From assembly GCA_045837725.1 (NCBI GenBank), contig JBEWZL010000272.1, positions 186,001 to 250,000 on the forward strand: a DNA stretch of 64,000 bases, given 5' to 3'. The stretch comes from Vermamoeba vermiformis (taxonomy: Eukaryota > Tubulinea > Echinamoebida). Made by a program: the position numbers and the translations under genes. Position 1 is the stretch's first letter. Every line of letters begins with the position of its first letter. A model generated the notes under the pieces. That model was not told where the DNA came from, searched no databases, and saw nothing but the letters and a program-made list of their open reading frames with translations. Below, one piece after another: positions 1-11,734 of the stretch.

Positions 1-52
1 GGTAAGAAACTTATTAGTATTGCCTTAGAATCGTTCTGATTTATTATTCTAG

Positions 53-1235
53 GTCAGTTTGATATTCGAATTGTGTTCATGAAAGCAATTTGCAAGAACA
101 ACTTATGGGCCTTTCCTATCCACCAGGTGGGGCGTGCACTAAATATAAAGCAACCGAGAAGCTTTACGCACTTTTTCAACGCCCTGGCACAAGTTGAATC
201 GTTTGCGCAGGAAGTAAAGCGTGCTGCTCAACCAGAGGAGATTGTTCGACACTTTCCAATATTCCCCGAAAATCCAGAGCCAGGAAGAAGGTCTGCTAAA
301 GAGCCTAAGAGTGATCAAAACACAGGCAACAATAACACAAACTCGGGGAGTAGCCGTCAACATACGTCTTTCAAGCAACAATTTTTGCCAAATTTGGAAG
401 GAACGTTGAAGGATGTGAGAGAATTCGAAGAGAATTGTTATTCTGCTATTTGGAAGCGCGGAGATGAAGCCGAAGACGTGTTTATCATCACAAAGACTGC
501 TTGTGACACTCGTGAGATCGAATTTTTGAAGGAAAGCAACTGTCGAACGATTGTCAAGCTGTTACACTCAGAAATCAACTCACAAACCGAAGGTATTAAT
601 TATTATTTATATGCCTCACATGTCAAGTTACACTAACCAGTTTAAAGATGAAGTTACGTACACGTTAGTATTGCCATTTTTGGAAGTGGAAGATTTTGTG
701 CCCTACGGACTCGTTAATCACCTAACATTTGCTCGCGATATTCTCGAGGCGATAGATCATATCCACACAAAGCATATAGTTCATCGAGATATCAAACCGG
801 GCAATATTGGACGATCGCTAGATGGAAATTGGATCTTGTTCGACTTTAACAACGCAACAAGGTTATTAGAAGAAAATAATTACAGGTCATTTAGTGAAGG
901 TGTTGGCACTGAAGATTTTATGGCTCCTGAAGTCATGAAAGTGGATCCGCAGCTTGGTTATGATTGTAAAGCGGATCTATTCAGCTTTGGCAAAGCATTG
1001 TTAGAAATGTGTCAGACGAATTCGGTAACTAATATTGATATACTTTGGTGGTATTTTAACTTCGTATTAGAGAAAATTTTATGCCCCAATCCAGCTAATC
1101 GCGGATGTGTGCACGAGAGCTGATCCAAACCAGCGACCAGAAATCAGCGACTTGTTGCAGTTTGTGCAACTTAATCTCGACAAAGTTATGTTGAAGAAGG
1201 AAAAGCAAGCTGCGAAGAAAACAATCTCTGATTAG
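53..1235 (+). CDS. Protein-kinase-like protein, 5' end missing
   Basis: The gene enters from the left edge; bases 2-52 look like an intron ending in TAG. I read exons at about 53-592, 648-1024 and 1095-1235, ending in TAG. The product has an N-terminal stretch I do not recognise, a Ser/Asn-rich linker and a kinase-like domain. Visible kinase landmarks are a lysine in FIITKTA, a helix-C glutamate in REIEFLKES, the catalytic loop HRDIKPGN, the APE-like MAPEV, KADLFSFG (subdomain IX) and RADPNQRPEI (subdomain XI). The metal-binding DFG triplet reads DFN, so activity is uncertain. It could be an ordinary divergent Ser/Thr kinase or a Crinkler-type effector kinase; the missing 5' end prevents a decision. 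The intron 593-647 junction is the least certain. Confidence 0.75.
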
Positions 1236-1254
1236 GGGCGTGGACAACGTTTTC

Positions 1255-1640
1255 GAAATGCTGCAAACTCGCACATGTGTTCTGTTGGTATGCATTCAAG
1301 CTACTCAATGGTAAGGCACTCATATGTTAAACTTTTTACGATGTTATCTTCTGCTCTGACTAAATGTTGGTTGCAAAATAGCGGGTGCGGATCCAACGAT
1401 CCGAAACAACAAAGCTGAAACACCGCTTGATTTCGTTCCTGAACTCTTAGAATACTGCAAAGATATCTATCCGACATTGAATGGAAATAATGCGCACAAT
1501 ATTTTGCAACTCTGTATAATTCTGTATGAGATGGAACACACTGGCAGAAAAAATAAAGAAGCACGCGCACTCCGTCAACAAATCAAAAGACAAAGCTTTA
1601 GAACTTTAATTTTTAGTATGGCAGGAATTATTAACGACCA
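1255..1640 (+). pseudogene. Truncated duplicate of the 3' end of an F-box/ankyrin gene
   Basis: This stretch is nearly identical to about 6483-6860, which holds the last intron, last exon and 3' flank of the first F-box/ankyrin/FG gene. It keeps the end of a penultimate exon, an intron (gtaaggcactcatatg) and the last-exon ankyrin stretch (ADPTIRNNKAETPLDFVPELLEY). There is no upstream gene body, because the preceding sequence is the end of the kinase gene. The copy continues without interruption into the start of the next gene at 1644, as the source copy does at 6863. It is therefore a relic left by duplication or unequal crossing-over within the tandem array and is unlikely to be translated as such. 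Confidence 0.7.
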
Positions 1641-1643
1641 ACA

Positions 1644-4600
1644 ATGGAAGCAACGAAAGTCGAGTTGGTGGACGACATCTGGATTTACATTTTCAACTTC
1701 CTGTCGCTGTATGAAAAAGCCAAATTGTCCCAGGTAAATAATTGTTATCGATGTATTAGTAAATAATAATTGACTTTTTTGTTTCGAATAAGCAGAAATT
1801 ATTTTTGGTCGTTGAATCCACTTATGCGCTCATAATTAACCTTATTAAATTTGAAGCAGTCCGTATGTTATATTTATTAACAATAATAGAAAATTAGTAC
1901 GAAATTAATTCGGTATCAATAGATCTCGAAGAGGTTGCAATCTATATTGGCCAACCCTTCAACTTGGCCAGTCATCGAGATAGAAATAACAAAAAAGTCA
2001 TCTCCTCCGTTCCATGAGCGTCTCTTTTGGAATTTTTTCGCCAGGTGTTGCACATCTGTCGTTGATCTGAACCTCACCGTGCAGTATTCGTCGATACAAA
2101 AGTACATTAGCCAACCGAATGTACGAGCAATATAATTCGCTTATTTTTGAATTAATACTGATGTTTTTTTACCAGCACTTGCCCGCTTCTATGATCATGA
2201 ATCACATCTTTTCGATCAAAACTCTTCGTAGACTCAAAATCGATATGAGCGTTATGAAAAAATTGGATTCATTTAAATTGACAAAGCAGCCAGCGTGTCA
2301 AGATCTGCGACTGCTCAACTTGGAAGAGTTTGTCCCATTCGCTGATAATGAAACCGAGGCTCTGGTGTTTTCTGTGAGTATAATGTAGTTAAGCATAATA
2401 TTAATATATGAGTATTTTGCTGTTTTAATTAAGTTGTAACACGAAATGTCATTTTCGTAGGGACTTCCAAATTTGGAGGAGCTTTATTTGCCCCAGGTTA
2501 AAAATATCAGTAATTTGAGTCACTTAAAGAAGCTGAAGCGATTAAAAATTGCACAATCAACTTCTCACGAGCAAATCATAGATCAGATCCCGTCATTAAA
2601 ATACTTGCTCTGCGACCAAATAACCGCCAATGCAAATGACGTTTTCAGCAAGTACGTCTCCAAGTATCGAGAAACGCTGATAGTGAACGGAGCAGTATTT
2701 GAACGACTATTCGAACTGTCGTTGGATCAAGTCAAATTGTTGGCACCGCTCATCACTCCGTACAACTCGAACAAGCCTTATTTGACTTCACTTATGGAAC
2801 AAATATTTTATAACGAAGAGATACTTGAGTATTTGGTGAAAGAAGTAGGCTTGGATGTCAACGGAGAGTAAGTAACGGTTGCGGACCGGATCTGCAAAAC
2901 CGCTTATTTAAGCGTAATATCCTGCGGTATCTCGAAAAAATTAATATGCTTGGATATGACTGCTAGATACTAAATGAAATGTTTTAGGGATTTTCTGAAA
3001 TATCAGTATCGACCGCCTTGTACAGGAGCCAATGTATGTGCCGTTGATAATTTTGATTTTCACTAAAGTACCATCTTTTAGGACTATAAAAGTTACGTAA
3101 TTCCAACATTTTCCTATCCCATTGCTCCAACTATAATCAGCGGAGCAATCTCGAAGTTTTCAAAGTTGGTGGAGCTTGGTGCAAAACCAGATCCGGGCCA
3201 AAAAAGTTTGTTGAGTCATGTCGCAACACTTCCGTTATTACTCAAAATGCTCGAACTTGGTGCCGATCCAAATTTACCGGTTGATGATGCAGGCACTCCA
3301 GCGTTTATGGCGTTAATCAGCAGCATGCCAGGTAAAGATTAAAATTAATTAATAGAAATAACTAGTGCTAATGATGAATTTTAGATTCAACGGATCTCAT
3401 TTCAGCCCTTATCAAGGCCAATGTCGACATTAACTACGAAGATCCGAAGACAAATCAGACTCTTCTTGAGGTACGGACCAAAATCATACTGAATTAATGA
3501 ATTCGCGGAAATAACCTGAATAAATAGAGAGCAATCGTCTTCAAAAGAAATGAGGCCGTGAATGCATTATTGGCAGCAGGCGCAAAGATCGCAAAACAAT
3601 GCGTCACACCTCTCTTAACGAACATGCCAAGTACACTAGTACGCTATTATAATTATCTGAATGGAGTATTTGAAATGTCTAATGTTCATCTACTCAGTTC
3701 GCAGAGCTATTGAAATCTCAACGGATCAGTCCTGGCATGATCACGATGAACGACGCCGTCATTGCCATTCATGAAGGCTTAGCCCCCGATCTGTAAGTAC
3801 CGTTGAAGCTCATACCAAACCCAATTAATATTCTTTATTTGTAGGGCAGAATATTTTAAACAAAATAGAGACGTGCGCGATGAAAACGGATTGACGCTGC
3901 TGCATCGAGCAGTGTTGATTACTTCTAACATTAAAAAGAAGAGGCCTCTAATCGAAGGATTGAACAGACCAGAATTCACCAACTATCAACTTATTGGCTC
4001 TTCATTCGTAAAGAAACCCAGCAATTACGCGTCAGAAATACAGTCGTACTCGTCACCCTTGCAATTACCACAAACAGCCGTATTGCCCTTAGCCAATTCA
4101 AAGTTCGTATTTGCAAGCACAACGCCCTTGCAGCCTGTCGCAGATGTACCAGGATTCAACTTTTCCAATGTTCCGTTAGAGCTGCCCTCATTCTCATTCA
4201 GCAAACCAAACAAGTCAGATGATACTAAATCCAGTGCTATTAAGTCCTCTGGCTTCACTTTTTCGGGCATTCCATTGGAGCTGCCCTCAGTTGGCAGTCC
4301 GACAGCCGTGAATGAAACCAAATCGGGCACTACCCCGAAGTCGTCTGGATTCAGTTTCAACACAAACAGACCCCTAGAGCTGCCTTCTCTCTCGTTCAGT
4401 GAACCAAACAAGTCAGTGAACAGTCCCGCCAGTACGGCTTCGTCACTTGGAGGATTCGAGTTTGCAACTGGTCCACTATCATTTGGCGAGAAAAAGTCCG
4501 TTGAGACCAAGCTTGATACTACTACAACTCCATCGAGCGCTACCTTTGGAACTAGCAACACCGATGCCCAACAACTGCCGTTGTCATTTGGCAATCCATC

Positions 4601-6736
4601 AAAGTTCACCTTCTCTTTCGGAGACAGTCAATTGGTATCATCGCCAAGCTTTGACTCTTTAACACATTCGAAGAATTCAGCTTCGCAACAACAGCCCAAG
4701 CCCAGGCCAACGATTGTTGCTGGCGTATCACCGGCGCCTTCTGGAAGCTTACGTGGCATTCGGCATTGGCTAGACAACTTTGACTCGCTAATTGAGCTGC
4801 TAAAAATTGACGTTGATGTCAGAGCTTCATTTGGCGAAACACTGCTGCTTCTAGCGTGCAAAGCCAAAGTTGATCAAAGCGCCAAGTTGAAATACGTTCA
4901 GTCGCTACTTCATCACGGAGCTGATCCGAATGCTTGCGTAAGTGAACCATCATTATGGCTACATTTAGAATAACATCGATGTTTAGGATAATAACAAATG
5001 GACGCCACTTCACGCGGCATGCTACTTGAGCGAATGGCCTGTCGTGTTTGAACTGCTCAAGTATGGAGCAAACATTAATGCACAAGACTCGCTTGGCATC
5101 ACACCACTCATGGCGGCACTCTACGGATTCAAACACAATCTTGAGTTCCTTTGCAATGAATTCGAAGACTATTTTGCAAAAGTACTGACGGAATACTCAG
5201 TTGACTTTTCGTTGACCGAGAAGACAACAAAACGAACACTTCTTCATCTTCTGTGCTGCGTTGCAGGACCTGACATCGTTGTGCCATTTGCTAAGCACAT
5301 GAACGTGAACGCAAGGTATGCTATCGATGAACGTTGTGACACTTTTGACACTTGATGACAGGGACGCGTCAGGCTTCACACCACTTCACTACGCAATCTT
5401 GTTCGCAAATGACCAACTGCTCGAACCATTGATAAAGTGTGGAGCAGATGTGAATGCACAAACAACATCGCTCAAACTCACGCGTAAGTTGAACTGACCA
5501 ATGGTCGCCTCTTGTTGCTTTTTACGAATTTCTTTTTAGCCTTAATGCTCTTCTTGAGTCTGTTCCTACCCAGTCCGTATGGATCATGCCTTGCCAATTA
5601 CAGCACTCTACTGCGCAGTCGATTCAGCTCCACCACCGTTGAAGTGTAAGTAACGCAATATAGACCACAAATGTTGTTCTAACGGACAGTGTAGCCCTTC
5701 ATCGTGGCCACGTATGCAAAAACCTGAATTCATCAACCCACCTTGGTACTCGACCACACCTTATCCTTGGTAAGTTTAAACGAGATAAAAGTAATTATTG
5801 CTAAACGTTATTAACAACAGGTGGCCTGCTACAGCGAAGTGCGGAGTAGTGATCGACATACTTCTGCCGAAATCAGATCTGACATTAAAAGACGTTGCGA
5901 ATAATAACGTGCTTCATTTGGTAAGTCAAAAACCAAACGCTAAAGTCAACTTTTGGTAATGTTACATACGATAGTTGGCCACGTGCGATACATACTACCA
6001 CACTTACCTCGCGAAATTTCCCGAACTAAGCCAGCTGCTGAGTCAATCGAACGATGACAAACTGCTGCCCGACATTCACCAGCCCATTTTTGACTTAAAT
6101 ACACAGCCAGAAGAAGTTGACTCGTTGGTAGCATGCGTGCGAAGGGTACGTTAGGACTGACTTTAACTGAAGGCTAGTGTTACTAACGCGATCTATTCAG
6201 ATTCTAGAAGACGCTAGACGTGTAAGTATCATAGCTAATTCGAAAGATTATGTTTTAATATGATTGCAACAGGCCTGTAAAAGCGATTTGCACGAGCGAT
6301 TTAACGAGCTTCTTGCACGAACAGGTACGTCAAAAGTACTTCTTTTGCTCCTGTCTTAACGTTTGTTAGACGTTAACTACGAGCGCGACCCACACGGCAA
6401 CACAGCACTGCACATTGCATGTCAGTTCTTTCATCTCGGCGTGCTGGACTCTCAACACGGCAAACTCGACAATGAACGTGAAGCACGTGTGTTCTGTTGG
6501 TATGCATTCAAGCTACTCGATGGTAAGGCACTCATATGTTAAACTTTTTACGATGTTATCTTCTGCTCTGACTAAATGTTGGTTGACTAGCGGGTGCGGA
6601 TCCAACGATCGGAAACAACAAAGCTGAAACAGCGCTTGATTTCGTTCCTGAACTCTTGGAATACTGCAAAGATATCTATCCGACATTGAATGGAAATAAT
6701 GAGCCAATATTTTTTGCACTCTGTAATTCTGTATGA
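1644..6736 (+). CDS. F-box / ankyrin / FG-repeat protein, array member A
   Basis: The start ATG opens MEATKVELVDD, shared with member B. The F-box spans exon 1 (1644-1733, VELVDDIWIYIFNFLSLYEKAKLSQ) and exon 2 (from 1923, ISKRLQSILANPSTWPV). A leucine-rich region follows (GLPNLEELYLP, LKKLKRLKI), then ankyrin-like repeats (LVELGAKPDPG, LELGADPNLP). A single exon, 3845-4937, holds an ankyrin repeat and about 280 residues rich in FxF and FG motifs (FNFS, FTFS, FSFN, FEFA, LSFG, TFG, FSFG), each near LELPS. C-terminal ankyrin repeats follow (NKWTPLHAACYL, GITPLMAALYG, GFTPLHYAIL, HGNTALHIACQFF). About 18 introns are readable with frame preserved throughout; the stop is TGA. F-box proteins recruit substrates to SCF ubiquitin ligases and ankyrins bind protein. 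The FG part resembles FG nucleoporins, so contact with transport receptors is an inference. Confidence 0.8.
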
Positions 6737-6908
6737 GATGGAACACATGGGCAGAAAAAATAAAGAAGCATGCCTAATTTTACACTCCTAACGTCAACAA
6801 ATCAAAAGACAAAGCTTTAGAACGTTAATTTTTAGTATGGCAGGAATTATTAACGACCAACAATGGAAGCAACGAAAGTCGAGTTGGTGGACGACATCTG
6901 GCGACGAG
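6483..6908 (+). repeat. Duplicated block (copy of about 1255-1690)
   Basis: This block covers the last intron and exon of member A, the intergenic gap and the first codons of member B. It matches about 1255-1690 nearly base for base, including non-coding sequence, so the duplication is recent or kept alike by gene conversion. Confidence 0.75.
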
Positions 6909-9900
6909 TTTTTGCTTTACTTCCGGTGACCCAAAGGGCTCGATGCACTTTGGTACGTAAAATTACAAATTAAAACTGTTTATCCTCGCGTAGTTTTACG
7001 ATCTGCTGAGTACTTATTAATTTAAAATTAATTTCTTAGTAATGTCGACTAACCAAATAATACCAATAAAATGCGACAAATATTAGCGTTTAATTTATAC
7101 TATTACCAAAAATTAAAATATTAAATTCAGGTGGCAAAAAAATGGCGCGATCTTATTTTGCATCCGCTTGTTTGGCGCTCTGTAGAAGTCTCTTTTAGCA
7201 ATTTTAAGCACATTTCCCGTACCCACGTAAAAATTGGCACAATTTATTACGAGAAAGGTGCCACCAAGAGCGCTTCCATCCAAATAGTGCGAGAGCAGCT
7301 ACGCACATCCGGTTTCTTTTCATTCTTCCCAAAGATCAGCTCTGCAATTGTGGACCTAAATATCAGTGTCTATATTTCCGAAGCCAACTACGCGGAGATT
7401 AAGCAATTGGACGCAATCTTCCAAATCCGCACTCTTCAACGATTCAAATGCAATTTTCTGTCAGATCCATCGACCCGCATAGATTTGTATTCTTATACTA
7501 CAACAATGGTGCCAGCATGCAAAGACTTGACGTTGCTCAACATGTCCCCTCACAATTGTGTGTCCATCGCTCCCGAGTCACGTCGTACTGTTTTCTCTGT
7601 ACGGTACTATCGTAATTGTATATCATATTGCTTATTTTGTACAAAATAGGGAATGCCTAATTTAGAAGAATTTTACGGAGGATACGGGGAACCATTTAGC
7701 GCGGATCAGATCGCAGACTTGAAGGCGCTGAAACGTCTTTATCTGATCAAGCTCACATCAAGCCCGCATCAAGTCATTGACGACTTGCCTAATTTGGAAT
7801 ATTTGATATTAAAGAACGAAGATAGCGTTGGCCGTTCACTGATGGAGTCGTTGGATCAACCTTCAGTTGGCGGACATCACTTGCTGAGAAAATACAAGAA
7901 CACGTATATCATCTTTGCAACTATATTCGATAGAGTGCACTTGTTGAATAGCGATCAATTGAACATTTTGAAGCCTTTATTCACGACCTACACCCTTGCT
8001 GGTCAAGCGTTTTTGAGCTCTATCGTGGCGCAAAGCGAGACATTCACGAACATCGTTCCATCATTTTTCATTAAAGAACTAGGCTACGATGTTAATGGAA
8101 GGTAAGTAAATTGAAAAGAGTCAATTGAAAAGTTGAATTGAATCAATTTTAATTTTTGCAGGGACATTCCGGAGTTCCCTTATCGACCTTCATTCGCTGA
8201 ATCAATCCTTGATGGCCTCGTAAGCGACAAATGCAAATTAAAAATCTTAAAGTAAAGTGCAATTACTAAGCTATTAATAGGACCAATTTGTGTCGCCTAT
8301 CGACGTCGCCGTTTGTTTTTCCAAATCATATGCCAAAGTCAAAGAATTGATTGAATTCGGGGCCGATGTTGATCCACCAGAGCATTCATTGCTCTATCGT
8401 CGTATCGAAGTCAATGAGGCACTGCTGCTACTACAACACGGAGCAGATCCGCATCGTATTGTGGACACCGATTGAACCCCGGCATACGCATACTTACTTC
8501 ATTCATTGTTGAACAGTTCAGGTATATATTATTATAGGAAATGATCACATGACCTAATTATTTTTAGATCCGTACTTGGTCGTTGAAGATCTAGGCAAAA
8601 AAGGCTGCGACTTTAATTACATAGTCCACGATTACACCTTACTAGACGTAATATATAACTACTTATTGATTTCTTCCGTAACTCAATATTCTTTTAATTA
8701 AGCACGCCTTCACTGCGGGATTCCCGAAAGTTGCAGAGTTAATGTTGGATTACGGAGCTAAGTGGGAATGGACCGATCGCGCCAATTTCTTCGTTCAAAA
8801 TAATACACAACAAGTATAATATATATATTTCTTTATATTAAGCTCGTAACTTACTGTGATTTAATATTATTATAGTTCCACGAGATGCTCAAGAAAGGCA
8901 AAGTTGATATCACGAACATGCCTTTGGACGCTGCTTTATTCTGTTGTGGTCACAATATGGCTTATTTATTGTAAGATATACGTGCAATATTGTAGCGATT
9001 CTAATGTTCACATCTCATGCGCTTAGGGTCGATTACTTCAAGGACAAAAGAGATTCTTGTAATCTACATGGATTGGGTCTGGCACATCTGATTGCGTTAA
9101 ATCCCCAAGGCTCGGAGCAGGTCGAGATTACCAAACCGAAGTGGAGATCAACGAAAAAATTTGATCGATGGGTCGTTGTTGCTGACACTGTCACACTGCC
9201 AAGTTTCAACTTCTCGTCGAATTCATCGACTTTCAATACAAGTGGCACAAATACATTGGCTGAAACCAAACCAGCTACGACTGGCTTTAATTTTTCAAAT
9301 CTCTCAATGCCGTCGTTTTCTTTTGGCTCCACAAATGGCTCAACCGCACCTTCAAACAACCCTGCTCAGAATCTCCCAGCGTTCTCGTTCAATTCAAATA
9401 GCGGTCCTCTTACTTTGCCAACGCCCTATTTAAGCGCAGCACCTCCAACTCCGAGCTGGAATTTCTCGTTGAAAAGCACGAACGAAACACCTGCACAGCC
9501 AACATCTTCATCGCCGCCGTTGTCTTTCACATTGCCTGTCACTAACGAACCCAAGTTCTCATTTGGCACCGCAATCCCACCGCTCGATAGTACAGCGGCG
9601 TATGTGCCTTCACCGGCGAAATTGCCACCGTCAATTTGGTTCGACTTTGATGCGAACAAAACTGAGGAAGAAAAACAAAAGATTACTAGTACTTCACCTT
9701 CAGAAGGCTATTTTTTCTTGCCTAATGCTTGCACTTGGTCACAAGACTTCACGGAAATCTTCATCAAGCAAGTCAAGATCGATCTCAATACTGTTAATGA
9801 CAATCAATACTCGCCCTTGCAGTTGGTGATTAAGTGCGACTTCAACAAAGCTGTTAAACAACGTCGTGCGTTATTATTGCTCGAACACGGAGCAGATCCA

Positions 9901-11576
9901 CACTATCAGGTGACTATCTTTCGCATATAAATATAAGAATAAGTACTAACGCATCTTCAGAACCCTTTAACTAAAGAGACGGTGTTATCTAAAGCATGCT
10001 ACTACGGCTTGTGGGACGTCGTTTTTGCATTGCTGGACAAGTACGAAGTGAGCCTCACAGTGACTGACTTGATGTTTGCCATACTCGGACACAAGCACAA
10101 CGATATTGATCCACAGACAGACTTCGTTCCGAACTTTAGCCGTTTGTTGACTAACTATTCGCACTTCGACGCAACTCGGGTGGCTTATCTTCTTGCGAGC
10201 TTAGGAATAGAAGAACTCATATGTCCATTATTGGATAAAATTTATGTCAATGCGAGGTACGTTGCAAAATATCGTAAAAATGACGTTTGACACTTTTGAC
10301 ACGTTGACACTTACGAAATTATTTGGCTTTTTGAAGTGCTCAATTGGCGTTTAAAATGACTTGTTTGACACTTTTGACACTTGATGACAGGGACGCGTCA
10401 GGCTTCACGCCACTTCACTACGCAATCATGTTCGGCAATGATCATCTGATCGAACCACTGATAAAGTGTGGAGCAGATGTGAATGCACAAACAACATCGC
10501 TCAAACTCACGCGTAAGCTGATCCAGTTCTCAGCTGTTTCTGACCCATTTTGACCTGTTTTTCTTCACAGCACTGATGCTACTATTGCACATCACAAATC
10601 CCAACTCACCGTACAAGTGCTACTTGCACCACTACGCCACTTCGCTGTTCGGCTCGTTCAGTGGCATGACCTCAATCAAAAGTGGAGCTCGTGCAGATCA
10701 ACCAAACATGTCACGTGCTCGACCATTCACGTAAGTTTAGCCGCTAGTTTCGAATGCACTAATACTGAGTAGCACGCGATTGAAAAATGTTTCTCAAATG
10801 ATAGAACTGTTGCGCTCAAAGTCAGATCTAAGTTTGACTGACCGATTCGACAACTCCGTTCAGCAACTCGTAAGTAGGCACACAGATATTGACTACTGAA
10901 TATTAAGATGTTACTATTAGCTCGACAATGGCCCCATAAACACATCTCTGCGCCAAGCAGACGAACATCCGCCGTTGCTTAAGTTCATTAAAAAGGTTTG
11001 TACTGCCCTGCTGATACCTACGTTAGACTGACGCTATGTCCTGCAGTTGTTTGAGAACACTCATGAGCTAGTTGATTGGATAGCAGTGATTGAATCGTAT
11101 CTAGAACCCAAAAATGAGAACAAGATTGATTTTACGTGTTTTGACATTTTTCTGGCTCCTCCTGCAGATGACGCTATTATTCACGCACGTGATGCACACG
11201 GCAACACACCACTTCACATTGCATGTCAGTTCTTTCACACCGGTGCTACTGACTCGATGTTTGCGTGCCTCGAAGATGAACACCAATCAGCTCCGTATTG
11301 TCTTGTTGCATTCATGCTCTTGGAACGTAAGTGATTGGTCTCATAGTGATTGTTTTGCTATCACTATCTGCGTGCTAAATTATTTGGTTTTTTTCAGATG
11401 GAGCAGATCCAACACTGAAAAACAACAAAGGTGAAACACCACTCGACTATGTTCCTCATCTGAAAGAACGATCAATGAATGAATACAAAAAGCTTCTCAA
11501 AAATGCGTCGGCAGCTATTAAGTATAACCTGAAACTTAACGAGAGCAAACATACAACTGGATTTCAATTCAATTAA
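6863..11576 (+). CDS. F-box / ankyrin / FG-repeat protein, array member B (in-frame stop)
   Basis: Same layout as member A. The F-box lies in exon 1 (6863-6952, VELVDDIWRRVFALLPVTQRARCTL) and exon 2 (from 7131, VAKKWRDLILHPLVWRSVEVSF). The leucine-rich region starts at 7650 (GMPNLEEFY). Ankyrin repeats follow, then an FG/FxF exon at 9027-9909, then C-terminal ankyrin repeats ending at TAA 11574-11576. An in-frame TGA at 8473-8475 falls where members A and C read through a glycine-containing ankyrin loop (A: DDAGTPAF; C: IDGQTSPAY). The reading frame stays open and conserved on both sides of it. The gene may be a recent pseudogene, may yield a short F-box/LRR product, or may carry a sequencing error. 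Splice sites elsewhere look intact and the 3' half is almost identical to member C. Confidence 0.7.
10280..10735 (+). repeat. Near-identical segment shared by members B and C (copy 1)
   Basis: Intron and exons here match 15515-15940 almost perfectly. The match includes an intron with repeated TTGACACTTTTGACAC units and the exons for the GFTPLHYAIMFGN ankyrin repeat and the LMLLLHITNPN segment. Identity extends through introns, so it reflects recent sequence exchange and not protein selection. Confidence 0.75.
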
Positions 11577-11734
11577 AGAAGTTAAATTAATTGATCGGAT
11601 CCAGCGCTAAAAATAAATTCAATTCACAATTAGAAAAATCTAAGACAAACACGCGACGCACGTTGAAATGCATAATTTTGACAATTGCTTTATGTTCGTT
11701 TGTCCTTGTCGCACGGCAACTAATCTTTTCGCAA

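Noticed and set aside
4025-4609. Long antisense open frame (194 codons) opposite the FG exon of member A, with similar ones at 9033-9359, 13939-14271 and 14578-14961.
   Set aside because: They mirror the skewed codon use of the FG/Ser-rich coding strand; the repeats read cleanly as FxF/FG domains on the + strand with matching splice sites.
8473-8475. TGA reassigned to an amino acid.
   Set aside because: TGA ends member A (6734-6736) and the Crinkler/RHS-like gene (24851-24853) as an ordinary stop, so a single internal TGA does not support a changed code.
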